A DNA stretch of 64,000 nucleotides from Chryseobacterium gleum (GCA_945881885.1 CAMCVI010000001.1:186001-250000), one strand, 5' to 3'. Positions 16,025 through 27,958 are shown, counted from the first letter of the stretch. The notes: generated by a model from the letters alone, not told the origin. Made by a program: numbers and translations.

Positions 16025-18124
16025 ATGAATCCATACATTGATAGAGAAAAAAGTTGGTTGACATTTAATGCAAGAGTCTTACAAGAAGCTGCGGATGAAA
16101 ATGTTCCCTTATTAGATAGATTAAGATTTTTAGGAATTTTTTCTAATAATTTAGATGAGTTTTTCCGTGTTCGTTATGCTGCAATTCGCAGAATGACGTT
16201 AGAAAAAATTGATACTAAACCAATGTTAGGCGATATTTCAGCTGAACAGTTATTGATAGACATCACCGAAATTGTGATTGATCATCAATCAGAAAGTTTA
16301 CGAATATTAAATGATATTGAGAAAAAGCTTGAAAAGCAAGGAATTTATATAGTTAATGAAAAACAAATTAATAAAGACCAAGAAGCATTTGTTAAAGATT
16401 TTTTCATTCAAAAAGTAAGTCCAGAATTAGTCACCATCATGTTAAATGATTTAGTGGAGTTTCCATTAATTAAAGATACTTCAGGATATTTAGCGGTAAA
16501 ACTGGTTATGAACAAAAACAAATCAGGATTAATTTCTCAACTTTTAAATGAAAAAGAAGTAAGATATGCAATTGTTGAAATTCCTAAAACAATAAACCGA
16601 TTTGTGGTGTTACCTTCTAGTTCTGATAAACAATATATCATTTTATTAGATGATGTAATTAGATACAGTTTAGATCATATTTTTAATATATTCGATTATG
16701 AAAGTATTACTGCACATATGATTAAAATTACTCGAGATGCCCAATTAGAATTTGATTCCGATTTAAGCAAGAGTTTAATTGAAAAAATATCTTACAGTGT
16801 TAAAGAGCGTAGAGTAGGAGAACCCGTTCGTTTTGTTTATGACCAAGCCATAGATAAAGATACTTTAGAGTTTTTTCTTAACAGAATGAAAATCGACAGT
16901 TCAGATTCTATAATTCCTGGTGGAAGGTACCATAACCGAAGAGATTATATGGATTTCCCTAACCTTGGACGATACGATTTGTTGTACAAACAAAATGCAC
17001 CTTTACCAATTCAAGGACTAAGTTTAAATGGAAGTATGTTACAAAGCATCAAAGAAAAAGATTATTTGTTGCATGCACCCTATCAATCTTTTTCTTATGT
17101 AATTCGTTTTTTAAGAGAAGCAGCTTTGGATCCTAAAGTGCAATCTATAAAAATTACATTGTACCGTTTGTCTAAAAACTCTCAAATTGTGAGTTCGCTA
17201 ATCAATGCTGCCAAAAACGGAAAAAAAGTGACAGTTCAAATTGAATTACAAGCCCGTTTTGACGAAGCAAGTAATATTTCTTACGCTGAGCTAATGCAAG
17301 AAGAAGGTATTAATTTAATTTTTGGAGTAAAAGGACTAAAAGTACACAGCAAAATTTGTTTGGTAGAACGTTTAGAAGACGATGAAATTAAGCGTTATGG
17401 TTTCGTGTCTACTGGAAATTTCAGTGAAGCTTCAGCTAAAGTCTATACAGATGTAACATTGTTTACCAGCGATTCAAGAATTTTAAAGGACATGTCTAAA
17501 GTTTTTGAATTCTTTGAAGTGAATTATAGAGTGCACCGATACAAACATTTAATTGTGTCGCCTCATTATACCCGATCTCGTTTTGTGAAATTAATCGATA
17601 GAGAAATTAAAAATGCTTCAGAAGGCAAACCCGCCTATATTAATTTAAAAATGAATAGTTTATCAGATTATAAAATGATTGATAAATTATACGACGCGAG
17701 TAACGCTGGTGTTAAAATAAAACTGATTATAAGAGGTATTTGCTGTTTGGTGCCCGGGTTAAAAAATTATAGCGAAAACATCGAAGCCATTAGTATTGTT
17801 GATAATTATTTAGAACATTCACGAGTTTTTATTTTTGGAAATAATAATGATCCTGAAGTGTTTATCTCTTCTGCTGATTTTATGACAAGAAATATTGATG
17901 CACGAGTAGAAGCAACTTGTCCAATATATGATCAAGAAATTAAACAAGATTTAATTGATACTTTTGAAATTGGTTGGAAAGCAAACGTAAAGGCACGCTA
18001 TCATTCTGATAAATTTGATAATTTATATCGCAAACGTGGTGAAGATAAAATGTTCAGAGCCCAACAAGAGATGTACAAACATTATCAGAATAAGTTACAC
18101 GTGATAATTTCAGAAATAAATTAA
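16025..18124 (+). CDS. ppk1: Polyphosphate kinase 1
   Basis: PPK1 polymerises the terminal phosphate of ATP into polyphosphate and can run in reverse. At 699 residues it is close to the E. coli protein (688). The phospho-accepting histidine is H441 in LKVHSKICLV and the second active-site histidine is H598 in YLEHSRVF. The N-terminal domain (DREKSWLTFNARVLQEA and LGIFSNNLDEFFRVR) and the ARFDEASN nucleotide site (411-418) are intact. The stop codon overlaps the ppx start by one base (TAATG), so the two opposing activities are translationally coupled. Confidence 0.96.
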   Translation: MNPYIDREKSWLTFNARVLQEAADENVPLLDRLRFLGIFSNNLDEFFRVRYAAIRRMTLEKIDTKPMLGDISAEQLLIDITEIVIDHQSESLRILNDIEKKLEKQGIYIVNEKQINKDQEAFVKDFFIQKVSPELVTIMLNDLVEFPLIKDTSGYLAVKLVMNKNKSGLISQLLNEKEVRYAIVEIPKTINRFVVLPSSSDKQYIILLDDVIRYSLDHIFNIFDYESITAHMIKITRDAQLEFDSDLSKSLIEKISYSVKERRVGEPVRFVYDQAIDKDTLEFFLNRMKIDSSDSIIPGGRYHNRRDYMDFPNLGRYDLLYKQNAPLPIQGLSLNGSMLQSIKEKDYLLHAPYQSFSYVIRFLREAALDPKVQSIKITLYRLSKNSQIVSSLINAAKNGKKVTVQIELQARFDEASNISYAELMQEEGINLIFGVKGLKVHSKICLVERLEDDEIKRYGFVSTGNFSEASAKVYTDVTLFTSDSRILKDMSKVFEFFEVNYRVHRYKHLIVSPHYTRSRFVKLIDREIKNASEGKPAYINLKMNSLSDYKMIDKLYDASNAGVKIKLIIRGICCLVPGLKNYSENIEAISIVDNYLEHSRVFIFGNNNDPEVFISSADFMTRNIDARVEATCPIYDQEIKQDLIDTFEIGWKANVKARYHSDKFDNLYRKRGEDKMFRAQQEMYKHYQNKLHVIISEIN

Positions 18125-19014
18125 TGATTCAAATTAAAAAATATGCCGCAATAGACATTGGTTCCAATGCTATGCGATTGCTAATCATGAATATTATTGA
18201 GCAAAAAGGAAAAGAAGTACAGTTTAATAAAAGTGCTTTAATCCGAGTGCCTATTCGTTTGGGACAAGATGCTTTTACGGTAGGTGAAATTTCAGAGGAA
18301 AATATTGATAGAATGATTGATGCAATGCATGCATTTAAATTATTAATGAAAGTATATAAAGTTGAAAAATTTATGGCCTGCGCCACTTCTGCCATGCGAG
18401 AAGCTTATAACGGAAGAGAAGTTGCAGCCATTGTAAAGAAGAAAACAAATATAAAAATTGAAATTATTGATGGTAAAAATGAAGCAGCAATTATTGCTTC
18501 ATCAGATTTAAATCATTTTATAAAAACAAATGAAAATTATATTTATGTTGATGTAGGTGGAGGTAGCACTGAGTTTTCTTTATTTTCAGATGGTGTAATG
18601 GTTGCTTCAAAATCATTCAAAAACGGAACTGTTCGTATGTTGAATAATATGGTGAATGAAGTAGTATGGCAGGAAATTGAAAAATGGATAAAAACCAATA
18701 CTGAAGGCTTAAATAATATTATCATGATTGGTTCGGGTGGAAATATCAATAAAGCATTTAAATTGTCTGGAAAAATGCAAGATAAACCGTTGACATATAA
18801 ATATTTAAAATCACAATTTGAATATATAAATGCATTAACATACGAACAAAGAATCTCCGAATTAGGTTTAAATACAGACCGTGCCGATGTAATTATTCCT
18901 GCGCTCACTATATATTTAAGTGCCATGAGATGGAGTGGTGCCAACCATATTTATGTGCCAAAAATTGGATTAGCTGATGGGGTAGTGAAAGCTATGTATT
19001 ACGAAAGAATATAA
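18124..19014 (+). CDS. ppx: Ppx/GppA family exopolyphosphatase
   Basis: This 296-residue protein has the ASKHA fold: AAIDIGSNAMRLLI (phosphate 1 loop, residues 8-21) and YVDVGGGSTEFSLF (phosphate 2 loop). It is about the size of the short Ppx/GppA proteins and lacks the C-terminal HD-like domain of the 500-residue E. coli Ppx. The start overlaps the ppk1 stop. The expected activity is hydrolysis of polyphosphate or of guanosine pentaphosphate; the sequence does not separate these. Confidence 0.9.
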   Translation: MIQIKKYAAIDIGSNAMRLLIMNIIEQKGKEVQFNKSALIRVPIRLGQDAFTVGEISEENIDRMIDAMHAFKLLMKVYKVEKFMACATSAMREAYNGREVAAIVKKKTNIKIEIIDGKNEAAIIASSDLNHFIKTNENYIYVDVGGGSTEFSLFSDGVMVASKSFKNGTVRMLNNMVNEVVWQEIEKWIKTNTEGLNNIIMIGSGGNINKAFKLSGKMQDKPLTYKYLKSQFEYINALTYEQRISELGLNTDRADVIIPALTIYLSAMRWSGANHIYVPKIGLADGVVKAMYYERI

Positions 19015-19038
19015 AGCACTATAGAAATAAATAAAAAA

Positions 19039-19062
19039 AGGCAATTTGTTTCCAAACTGCCT
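19039..19062 (-). terminator. Terminator between ppx and convergent katG
   Basis: AGGCAATTTG (19039-19048) pairs with CAAACTGCCT (19053-19062) with a single mismatch. On the minus strand the hairpin is followed by a clear T-run, so it ends katG transcripts; on the plus strand the T-run is missing. Confidence 0.75.
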
Positions 19063-19085
19063 CTAATATAAAATATTGATTTTGA

Positions 19086-21329
<2,244 letters not shown>

Positions 21330-21487
21330 TTACAAATTTATGCTTTAAATTCTGTTTTTTTATATAATTTGTAATTATATAAATTTATTTAATAATAGTT
21401 TTTGATTATCATTATTTCATATCAATAACTGAAAACAATTGCAATTTAAATTCTATATTTGCTTTGCTAACAAAAATATGAATTAAA

Positions 21488-23155
21488 ATGAAAATTTTTA
21501 GAAAGAAATCGATTACAACAATATTGAAACAAGGCGGAGATGGAGAGCATTCTGGTCTAAACAAAGTATTGACAGTAAAAGATTTAACTTTTTTTGGAAT
21601 TGCTGCTATTATAGGAGGCGGTACGTTTAGTGCTATTGGAAATGCTTGTTTTTCAGGCGGACCTGCAGTAGTGCTTTTGTATATTATGTGTGCCATAGCT
21701 TGTGGTTTTACAGCTATGTGTTATGCCGAATTTGCTTCTCGAGTGCCTGTTTCTGGAAGTGCTTACACCTATGCATACGTTTCTTTTGGAGAACTTTTTG
21801 CTTGGATAATTGGTTGGGCATTAATTATGGAGTATTCTATTGGTAACATATACATTGCTTTTTCTTGGAGTGGTTATTTTACTAATTTATTAGAAACTTT
21901 CGGCATTCATTTACCAGAATGGCTAACTATAAACTACAAATCGGCACATGCTGCTTTTTTAGCAACTAAAGGCGATGAAGGGCTTGCAGCTTGGCAAAAT
22001 GCACCCATGATAGGAAATTTAAAAGTAATTTTCGATTTGCCTGCGGTTGTGATTAACATACTTATTACTTATTTAGTTTACAGAGGTACAAAAGAATCTA
22101 AAAACTTAAGTAACATAATGGTTTATATAAAATTAGCGATTATACTTTTGGTAATAATAGTAGGTGCTTTTTACGTAGATATTGATAATTGGACGCCTTT
22201 TATGCCTAACGGATTTAGTGGTGTTATGGGCGGAGTTTCAGCTGTTTTCTTCGCTTATATTGGTTTTGACGCGGTTTCAACATTGGCTGAAGAAAGCAAA
22301 AACCCACAACGCGATTTACCAAAAGGAATGATATATTCATTGGTAATTTGTACCATAGTTTTTATAGTTTTAGCGCTTGTTATCACTGGAATGGTTTCAT
22401 ATGAACTGCTTGGAGTGAGTGATCCTTTAGCCGAAATTTTCGCTTTAAAAGGTGTGAAATGGATGTTGTTTGTGGTTTCAATTGCTGCAGTTGTTGCCAT
22501 GACAAGTGTGTTATTGGTATTTCAAATGGGACAACCAAGAATTTGGATGACTATGAGTCGTGATGGTTTAATGCCAAAGCGTTTTTCTGATATTCATCCA
22601 AAATACAAAACACCAAGTTATGCCACTATTGTAACTGGTTTAGTGGTGGGAATTCCAATCTTTTTTACGGATGAAAATTTTGTTTTAGATTTTACAAGTA
22701 TCGGAACTTTATTTGCTTTCGTATTAGTTTGTGGTGGCGTTTTGATGCTTTCTCCACAAAGTGAAGCCGAAATTGCAGAACGTGAAACGAAAGGAAAATT
22801 CAGAATTCCATATGTAAATGCTAAGTTTATTTTTCCAGTATTAGTTGCTATTGCTACTATTTTAATATTTAATTATGTTCCACATTTTTTTACCAATCTT
22901 TTCGATTTTTCTATTGATAAATTAGCTACAAATATTCCCATGTTGGTTTTCATAATTGTTTGTATGGTAATGACAATTTTATCTTTCACTAAAAACTTAT
23001 CTTTAATTCCGTTATTAGGATTAATTTCTTGTAGTTATTTATTAACCGGAATGGCAGTTTCTAATTGGATGTGGTTTGGTGTGTGGTTGGTAATTGGTTT
23101 GGTAATTTATTTTACATTCAGTTTTAAAAACAGTAAACTAAATGATTCAATTTAA
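21488..23155 (+). CDS. APC-superfamily amino acid permease
   Basis: The protein is 555 residues with about 12 to 14 hydrophobic segments. LTFFGIAAIIGGGTFSAIGNACFSGGPAVV (around residues 35-64) is the glycine-rich TM1 of amino acid-polyamine-organocation transporters. FFAYIGFDAVSTLAEESKNPQRDLPKGM is the TM6 and intracellular-loop signature of the cationic amino acid transporter-like subgroup. The substrate is not fixed by the sequence. A TATATTTG box lies at 21454-21461 without a properly spaced TTG. The next gene follows after 15 bases and may be co-transcribed. Confidence 0.9.
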   Translation: MKIFRKKSITTILKQGGDGEHSGLNKVLTVKDLTFFGIAAIIGGGTFSAIGNACFSGGPAVVLLYIMCAIACGFTAMCYAEFASRVPVSGSAYTYAYVSFGELFAWIIGWALIMEYSIGNIYIAFSWSGYFTNLLETFGIHLPEWLTINYKSAHAAFLATKGDEGLAAWQNAPMIGNLKVIFDLPAVVINILITYLVYRGTKESKNLSNIMVYIKLAIILLVIIVGAFYVDIDNWTPFMPNGFSGVMGGVSAVFFAYIGFDAVSTLAEESKNPQRDLPKGMIYSLVICTIVFIVLALVITGMVSYELLGVSDPLAEIFALKGVKWMLFVVSIAAVVAMTSVLLVFQMGQPRIWMTMSRDGLMPKRFSDIHPKYKTPSYATIVTGLVVGIPIFFTDENFVLDFTSIGTLFAFVLVCGGVLMLSPQSEAEIAERETKGKFRIPYVNAKFIFPVLVAIATILIFNYVPHFFTNLFDFSIDKLATNIPMLVFIIVCMVMTILSFTKNLSLIPLLGLISCSYLLTGMAVSNWMWFGVWLVIGLVIYFTFSFKNSKLNDSI

Positions 23156-23170
23156 TTTTAAGAACTAATT

Positions 23171-23836
23171 ATGTTAACAAAATCAACTTTTGAATTTTTA
23201 GAGTTACTAAGCAAAAATAACAATCGCGAATGGTTTACTGAAAACAAAAAACGCTTTGAAACCGAAAATAATTTGGCAAAAGCTTTTTTTACAGAAGTCT
23301 TCACCGATTTAGAAAAAATAGATAGTTTAGAAAAAATGCAAGTGTTTAGAATTTATAGAGATGTGCGTTTTTCTAAAAATAAATTACCCTATAAAAATCA
23401 TTTTTCTGTTGGATTTTCCAGAACTAAACCAATGCTTCGAGGTGGAATGTATTTGCATATTGAAAACGAAGCAAGTTTTGTAGGTGGCGGATTTTGGGAA
23501 CCCAATAACGAAGATTTATTGCGAATTAGAAAAGAATTAGAATTGGATGCTTCTGATTTAAGAGAAATTATCGGAGATGCCACTTTCAAAAAAATGTTTG
23601 GAACTTTGGAAGGTGAAGAATTAAAAACCGCTCCAAAAAACTTCGACAAAACACATCCAGATATTGATTTAATTAGAAAAAAGCAATATTTACTAACCAG
23701 AAAATTTTCAAACAAAGAAGTGATGTCGCCAAATTTTAAAGAGGAAGTAATTGCTACTTTTGCAGCGATGCGACCTTTTTTAAATTATATGAGCGATGTT
23801 TTGACTACCGATTTAAATGGCGAAAGTCTTTATTAA
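23171..23836 (+). CDS. DUF2461 domain protein
   Basis: This 221-residue protein starts STFEFLELLSKNNNREWF, with RIYRDVRFSKNKLPYKNHFSVGF near residue 62 and GGGFWEPNNEDLLRIRKEL in the middle. These are the conserved blocks of DUF2461, a cytoplasmic family of unknown function. No signal peptide is seen. It lies 15 bases behind the permease gene. Its stop codon lies inside a perfect 10-base-pair hairpin (23833-23856). Confidence 0.88.
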   Translation: MLTKSTFEFLELLSKNNNREWFTENKKRFETENNLAKAFFTEVFTDLEKIDSLEKMQVFRIYRDVRFSKNKLPYKNHFSVGFSRTKPMLRGGMYLHIENEASFVGGGFWEPNNEDLLRIRKELELDASDLREIIGDATFKKMFGTLEGEELKTAPKNFDKTHPDIDLIRKKQYLLTRKFSNKEVMSPNFKEEVIATFAAMRPFLNYMSDVLTTDLNGESLY

Positions 23837-23856
23837 TTTACCAAAAGGTAAATTAA
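23833..23856 (+). terminator. Hairpin overlapping the DUF2461 stop codon
   Basis: TTAATTTACC (23833-23842) and GGTAAATTAA (23847-23856) form a perfect 10-base-pair stem with an AAAA loop. There is no T-run, so factor-independent termination is doubtful. An 8-base periodic stretch follows directly. Confidence 0.45.
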
Positions 23857-23863
23857 TCCTAAA

Positions 23864-23898
23864 ATTGAAAAATTGGCTAATTGGCAAATTGCCACATT
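23864..23898. repeat. Octamer-periodic short repeat between DUF2461 and mutS2 genes
   Basis: Units ATTGAAAA, ATTGGCTA, ATTGGCAA and ATTGCCAC follow each other with an exact 8-base period, all starting ATTG. They fill the gap between two convergent genes and reach the end of the mutS2-like frame (stop at 23897). Confidence 0.5.
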
Positions 23899-26062
23899 AA
23901 CTTGGTTGCACGTATTCTAAACTTTCTAAATTTGTTCTTGAAATAAATACGCCGTAGTTTACAGAAACTTTATTTTTCTCAATTTTCTCTATTGTTCCGA
24001 TGGCTTTTCCGTCTTTCATACGCACTCTATCGCCAACTTTTAAAACTACGACTGGCTTTTCAGGAACCAATTTGGCTTTGATTTTATTTTCTTTTTTCTC
24101 GGTTCGAATTTCTTCTACTTTAACGTTTACTTCAGCAATGACTTGTTTTTCAACAACTTCTTTAACTTTTTTCTCTTTAGCAGATATTTTTTTACGTTTC
24201 GAATTTTCAATTTCAACAACTTTTAAAAATTCGCCAATTAATGTCTTTTTGTCTTTATTATTAAAGTATTTTTCAGCAATATCATCAATTTTTTGTCCCA
24301 TATAAATCAAACGCTGATTGGCGTCGTACAATTCCTGATAACGCTCTAATTTATCCTGAATTTTAGTATTTATGGTTTCCATTTTCTTGCTCTCTTCACG
24401 TGCCTTGCTTTCTTCTTCTTTTAATGAAACCGAAGTTTTCTCCATTTTAGAGCGTTCTTTTTGAAGCGTGGCAATGGTTTTGTCAAATCGTACTTTTGTA
24501 TTTTCAATTTTCTTTTTCGCACGATTTATCAATCCGTATGGAATGCCATTTTTCTGAGCTACTTCAAACGTAAACGAACTTCCTGGCTGACCTAAATGTA
24601 ATTTATACATCGGTTCCAACGATTTTTCATCAAATAACATATTGGCATTACTGGCAAAAGGCAATTCACTGGCTAATATTTTCAAATTCGTATAATGCGT
24701 AGTAATAATTCCGTAAGATTCTCTGTCGTAAAATTCTTCTAAGAAAATTTCTGCTAATGCCCCACCTAATTCTGGATCAGATCCTGTACCAAATTCGTCA
24801 ATTAAAAACAAGGTTTTATCGTTACATTTTTTTAAGAAATAATTCATATTTTTTAAACGATAACTATACGTACTCAAATGGTTTTCAATAGATTGGTTGT
24901 CGCCTATGTCAGTTAAAATTCTATCAAATAGAAAGGTTTCACTTCGCTCGTGAACAGGGATTAGCATACCACATTGCAACATCAATTGTAACAAACCAAT
25001 AGTTTTTAAAGAAATGGTTTTTCCACCAGCATTTGGTCCAGAGATCACAATAATTCTGTTAGTACTTTCTAATTCAATAGTTTGCGGAAAAGTGGGTTTG
25101 TTTTCTAATTTGTTGTTTAACAGTAAAATAGGATGAAAGGCTTCTCTAAAAAACAAGCGCTTTTCGTCGTTAATTTTTGGAAGTATGCCGTTAATTCTAT
25201 TGGCATATTTTGCTTTTGCAGCAATTAAATCCATATCTGATAAAAAATCCTGATATTGGGAAATTAAGTGTGCATATGGTCTAATTGTAGCGGATAACAT
25301 GCGTAAAATTCGCATAATTTCTTCCCGCTCTTCAAACTCTAAATTATTTAATTCTCGTGAATATTTTAAAGTAGTTTCTGGTTCAATATAGGCGATACTT
25401 CCGGTTTTAGAATTACCTAAAATAGATCCTTTAACCTTTTTTCGATACATCGCTTGAACTGCTAAAACCCTACGATTATCAACAACTGTTTCTTTAATGT
25501 CATCTAAATAACCAAGTGAATTAAATTGCGACAGCGCCATTCCAAAACTTTGGTTTATTTTTCCTCGAACCACATTAATACTTCGTCTGATATTTACTAA
25601 ATCGGGCGACGCATCATCTTTAATTTCTCCAAACTTGTTTACAATTTCTTCAATAGATTTTGTAACGTATGGTGTAAATTCTATTTGTAAAGATTTTTTA
25701 TATAATTCTGGATAATAATCTGAAAATTTCTTTAAAAATTTTAAATATTCATTGGTAGACTTACTTAAATCTAATATTTTTTTTATGGCTATTAGTTCTA
25801 AAAAACTATCTTCAATTGCCAATAATTTCAAATCAGCAGTAACCGTTTCAAAACCGTGGTTTGGCAAGGCATTGTTATTACTAAAAGAAGCAACATATTC
25901 ATTAGTGTACGCTAATTCTGCAAACAAAATTTCTTTGCTTTTAAATGGCTGAATCTGAAGCGCTTTTTCCATTCCAATTTCTGTATTGCAACGGTCAGAA
26001 ATGGTTTGTAAAATGGTATGAAACTCTAAATCTTTTAGCGTTTTTTCGGTAATTGAAATCAT
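23897..26062 (-). CDS. MutS2-like ATPase without Smr domain
   Basis: This 721-residue MutS-family protein has DNA-clamp helices in the first 330 residues. The ABC ATPase has Walker A GPNAGGKT at 342-349 and Walker B FLIDEFGTGSDPE (D422, E423). A long charged coiled coil follows (about 515-665), then a KOW-like segment VGDRVRMKDGKAIGTIEKI (676-694). MutS2 proteins normally end in an Smr nuclease domain of about 80 residues; here the chain stops 25 residues after the KOW-like part, so the nuclease domain is missing. Shortened forms are, as I recall, usual in Flavobacteriaceae. The family acts in recombination suppression or rescue of collided ribosomes; which applies here is open. Confidence 0.88.
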   Translation of the reverse strand: MISITEKTLKDLEFHTILQTISDRCNTEIGMEKALQIQPFKSKEILFAELAYTNEYVASFSNNNALPNHGFETVTADLKLLAIEDSFLELIAIKKILDLSKSTNEYLKFLKKFSDYYPELYKKSLQIEFTPYVTKSIEEIVNKFGEIKDDASPDLVNIRRSINVVRGKINQSFGMALSQFNSLGYLDDIKETVVDNRRVLAVQAMYRKKVKGSILGNSKTGSIAYIEPETTLKYSRELNNLEFEEREEIMRILRMLSATIRPYAHLISQYQDFLSDMDLIAAKAKYANRINGILPKINDEKRLFFREAFHPILLLNNKLENKPTFPQTIELESTNRIIVISGPNAGGKTISLKTIGLLQLMLQCGMLIPVHERSETFLFDRILTDIGDNQSIENHLSTYSYRLKNMNYFLKKCNDKTLFLIDEFGTGSDPELGGALAEIFLEEFYDRESYGIITTHYTNLKILASELPFASNANMLFDEKSLEPMYKLHLGQPGSSFTFEVAQKNGIPYGLINRAKKKIENTKVRFDKTIATLQKERSKMEKTSVSLKEEESKAREESKKMETINTKIQDKLERYQELYDANQRLIYMGQKIDDIAEKYFNNKDKKTLIGEFLKVVEIENSKRKKISAKEKKVKEVVEKQVIAEVNVKVEEIRTEKKENKIKAKLVPEKPVVVLKVGDRVRMKDGKAIGTIEKIEKNKVSVNYGVFISRTNLESLEYVQPS

Positions 26063-26128
26063 TTTTAAATTCTAGGATAAGTGCAAAGTTACAAAAGATA
26101 AAGTTTTATATTTGTAAAAAGAATAAAT

Positions 26129-26815
26129 ATGCGCTATGATAATATTGATTTTTCCTGGCAACCATTTTTTGATGGAGAAATTAAAAAAGAATATTTTTTA
26201 AAACTTATGCAAGAAGTTGAAAATGAATATAATACTTCTGTTTGTTTTCCTCCAAAACAATTGATTTTTAATGCTTTTGAAAAATGCAATTTAAATGATT
26301 TAAAAGTTGTGATTATCGGCCAAGATCCTTATCATGGAGAAGGTGAAGCAAATGGTTTGTGTTTTTCAGTAAATGAAGGTGTAAAAATTCCACCTTCATT
26401 AAAAAATATTTTTGCAGAAATTAATGCCGATTTCGATGCGGTATTTTTACCAACAAATGGTAATTTAGAACGGTGGGCAAAACAAGGAATGCTACTTTTA
26501 AACGCTAGTTTGACCGTAAGAAAAGACGAAGCAAATAGTCACAAACACTTAAAATGGAATGTTTTTACGGATAGTTTAATTAACTATTTATCTGATAATT
26601 GTGAAAATATTGTTTTTTTACTTTGGGGAAGTTTTGCCCAAAAAAAAGGAATTAAAATAAATAGAGAAAAGCATTTGGTTTTAGAATGTGGTCATCCGTC
26701 ACCATTAAGTGCCAACAGGGGATTTTGGTTTGGAAATAAGCATTTTAGCCAAACTAATACATATTTAAAATCTACTGGGAAAACCCCAATTGAATGGATT
26801 TTTAGTTTACAGTAA
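26129..26815 (+). CDS. ung: Uracil-DNA glycosylase (family 1)
   Basis: The enzyme removes uracil from DNA to start base excision repair. The 228 residues fit the family. The water-activating motif GQDPYHG has D66, and the DNA-intercalation motif HPSPLSANRGF begins at H189. The uracil-recognition block LLLNASLTVRKDEANSH is intact. A TATATTTG box lies at 26107-26114, just 15 bases upstream of the start. The gene diverges from the mutS2-like gene, and its 3' end overlaps the convergent lipoprotein gene by 14 bases. Confidence 0.97.
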   Translation: MRYDNIDFSWQPFFDGEIKKEYFLKLMQEVENEYNTSVCFPPKQLIFNAFEKCNLNDLKVVIIGQDPYHGEGEANGLCFSVNEGVKIPPSLKNIFAEINADFDAVFLPTNGNLERWAKQGMLLLNASLTVRKDEANSHKHLKWNVFTDSLINYLSDNCENIVFLLWGSFAQKKGIKINREKHLVLECGHPSPLSANRGFWFGNKHFSQTNTYLKSTGKTPIEWIFSLQ

Positions 26816-27377
26816 ATAAGTAACTATTTCCAGGTACGTTTTCAATTGTTGTGTTAAAAGAAACCGAAATATTATTTCCTCCACTATAATTGTAATAATA
26901 ATTGTTTCCATAAAACGGATCAATACTTGATGATATTGTTAATCTGTATTGACCGCTTTCTTGCAAAATCAAACCTTTGTAAAATTCGTAAAAAGTATTG
27001 GATTGATTTAATTCACAAATACCATTGTTAAAATTGTAATTGCCTAATCCGCCAGATTCAAAATCGGTATTATTAAGATTTATAGTCGTCCAACTGCCAT
27101 TGAATACTTTTTTCTCTAAAGAAATATAAAATCCGTATTGTCTTGTATTTGTTGTTTTGAAAATATCTAATTTATTAGAATAACCAGGTTCATCTTGTAG
27201 TTTATTGAATCTTGATTCAATAAATAACTTGTCTCCAACATTATAGTTATTCTGTGTGTAAACTTTGATGTAATTGTTAACAGATAATTGAATGGTTTTT
27301 TGGTAATAAGAATCTTGATCTCCTGAAGAACAAGAAGAAAATATAATTGCTGTAAGTATAAATAGCGTTTTTTTCAT
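26802..27377 (-). CDS. Putative lipoprotein of unknown function
   Basis: The protein is 191 residues with a lipoprotein signal, MKKTLFILTAIIFSSC; the lipidated cysteine is C16. The mature part is rich in Asn, Tyr, Ser and Gly, contains no further motif I recognise, and looks like an all-beta surface domain. The stop codon falls inside the end of ung on the other strand (14-base overlap). It is followed upstream by the beta-barrel protein gene 12 bases away, so the two are probably one transcript. Confidence 0.7.
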   Translation of the reverse strand: MKKTLFILTAIIFSSCSSGDQDSYYQKTIQLSVNNYIKVYTQNNYNVGDKLFIESRFNKLQDEPGYSNKLDIFKTTNTRQYGFYISLEKKVFNGSWTTINLNNTDFESGGLGNYNFNNGICELNQSNTFYEFYKGLILQESGQYRLTISSSIDPFYGNNYYYNYSGGNNISVSFNTTIENVPGNSYLFTVN

Positions 27378-27388
27378 TTTTTAATAAA

Positions 27389-27958
27389 TTAAAATCGGTA
27401 ACTAATTAGGGTATTTGTTCTAGGTAAAACACTAATACTATTTTCATTAAATAAATTTCTCGAGAAGCCAAAATTAAAATCAACTCCAATTGTTTTTTTT
27501 ATATAAAATTTATAACCCGTACCAAAACCTAGACCTAAATCAGTATATTTTTTTAAGTTTTCTACATAATATCCATTTCCAAATTCATCATTTAAGCGAT
27601 CTACTGTTTTGCTTTCACCACCATTTAAATTTAAATAACTTTCAAGGTAAAAAAAGCTATTTTGTTTTTTTGAAAGTGAATATCTAACAAACGGACTTAT
27701 TTGATAAATTAGAGATTTATTATCAACTACTAAATAATCAAATGAATTTTCATTTAAATTGATATGCGATAATATTCCAAAAGAAAAATCATTATTCACA
27801 AACTTTTCAAAACCAATAAATATATTTGATGAGCTTAATAATGATAATGGTGCTCCTTTAATTTCAAATTTTTTGCTTGCAATCAAACTATCATTTTCTT
27901 TATTTTGTCCAAAAAATTGTAAAGAAAATAGAATAATAAAAAGTTTTAAATACTTCAT
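27389..27958 (-). CDS. Outer membrane beta-barrel-like protein
   Basis: I choose the start at 27958 (MKYLKLFIILFSLQFFGQ), which gives a normal signal peptide; the extension to 27985 would put nine residues before it. The 189-residue product ends in an aromatic, LISYRF, with a C-terminal Phe as in outer membrane barrels. It alternates polar and hydrophobic residues with FGTGYKFYI and VDFNFGFSRNLF strands. It probably forms a small 8-stranded barrel, comparable to OmpW/PorT-like or opacity proteins. Function unknown. It precedes the lipoprotein gene on the same strand. Confidence 0.7.
   Translation of the reverse strand: MKYLKLFIILFSLQFFGQNKENDSLIASKKFEIKGAPLSLLSSSNIFIGFEKFVNNDFSFGILSHINLNENSFDYLVVDNKSLIYQISPFVRYSLSKKQNSFFYLESYLNLNGGESKTVDRLNDEFGNGYYVENLKKYTDLGLGFGTGYKFYIKKTIGVDFNFGFSRNLFNENSISVLPRTNTLISYRF

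Noticed and set aside
21333..21340. Complete katG promoter
   Set aside because: TAAATTTG is present on the minus strand, but no TTG lies 19 to 21 bases upstream, so only half of the consensus is met; similar half-sites before ung, fabG, sucD and the permease were also left out of the feature list.
23398..24305. Open frames opposite DUF2461 and the MutS2-like gene
   Set aside because: Low-complexity Ser/Phe/Leu/Ile-rich translations arising from A-rich coding of the real genes on the other strand.
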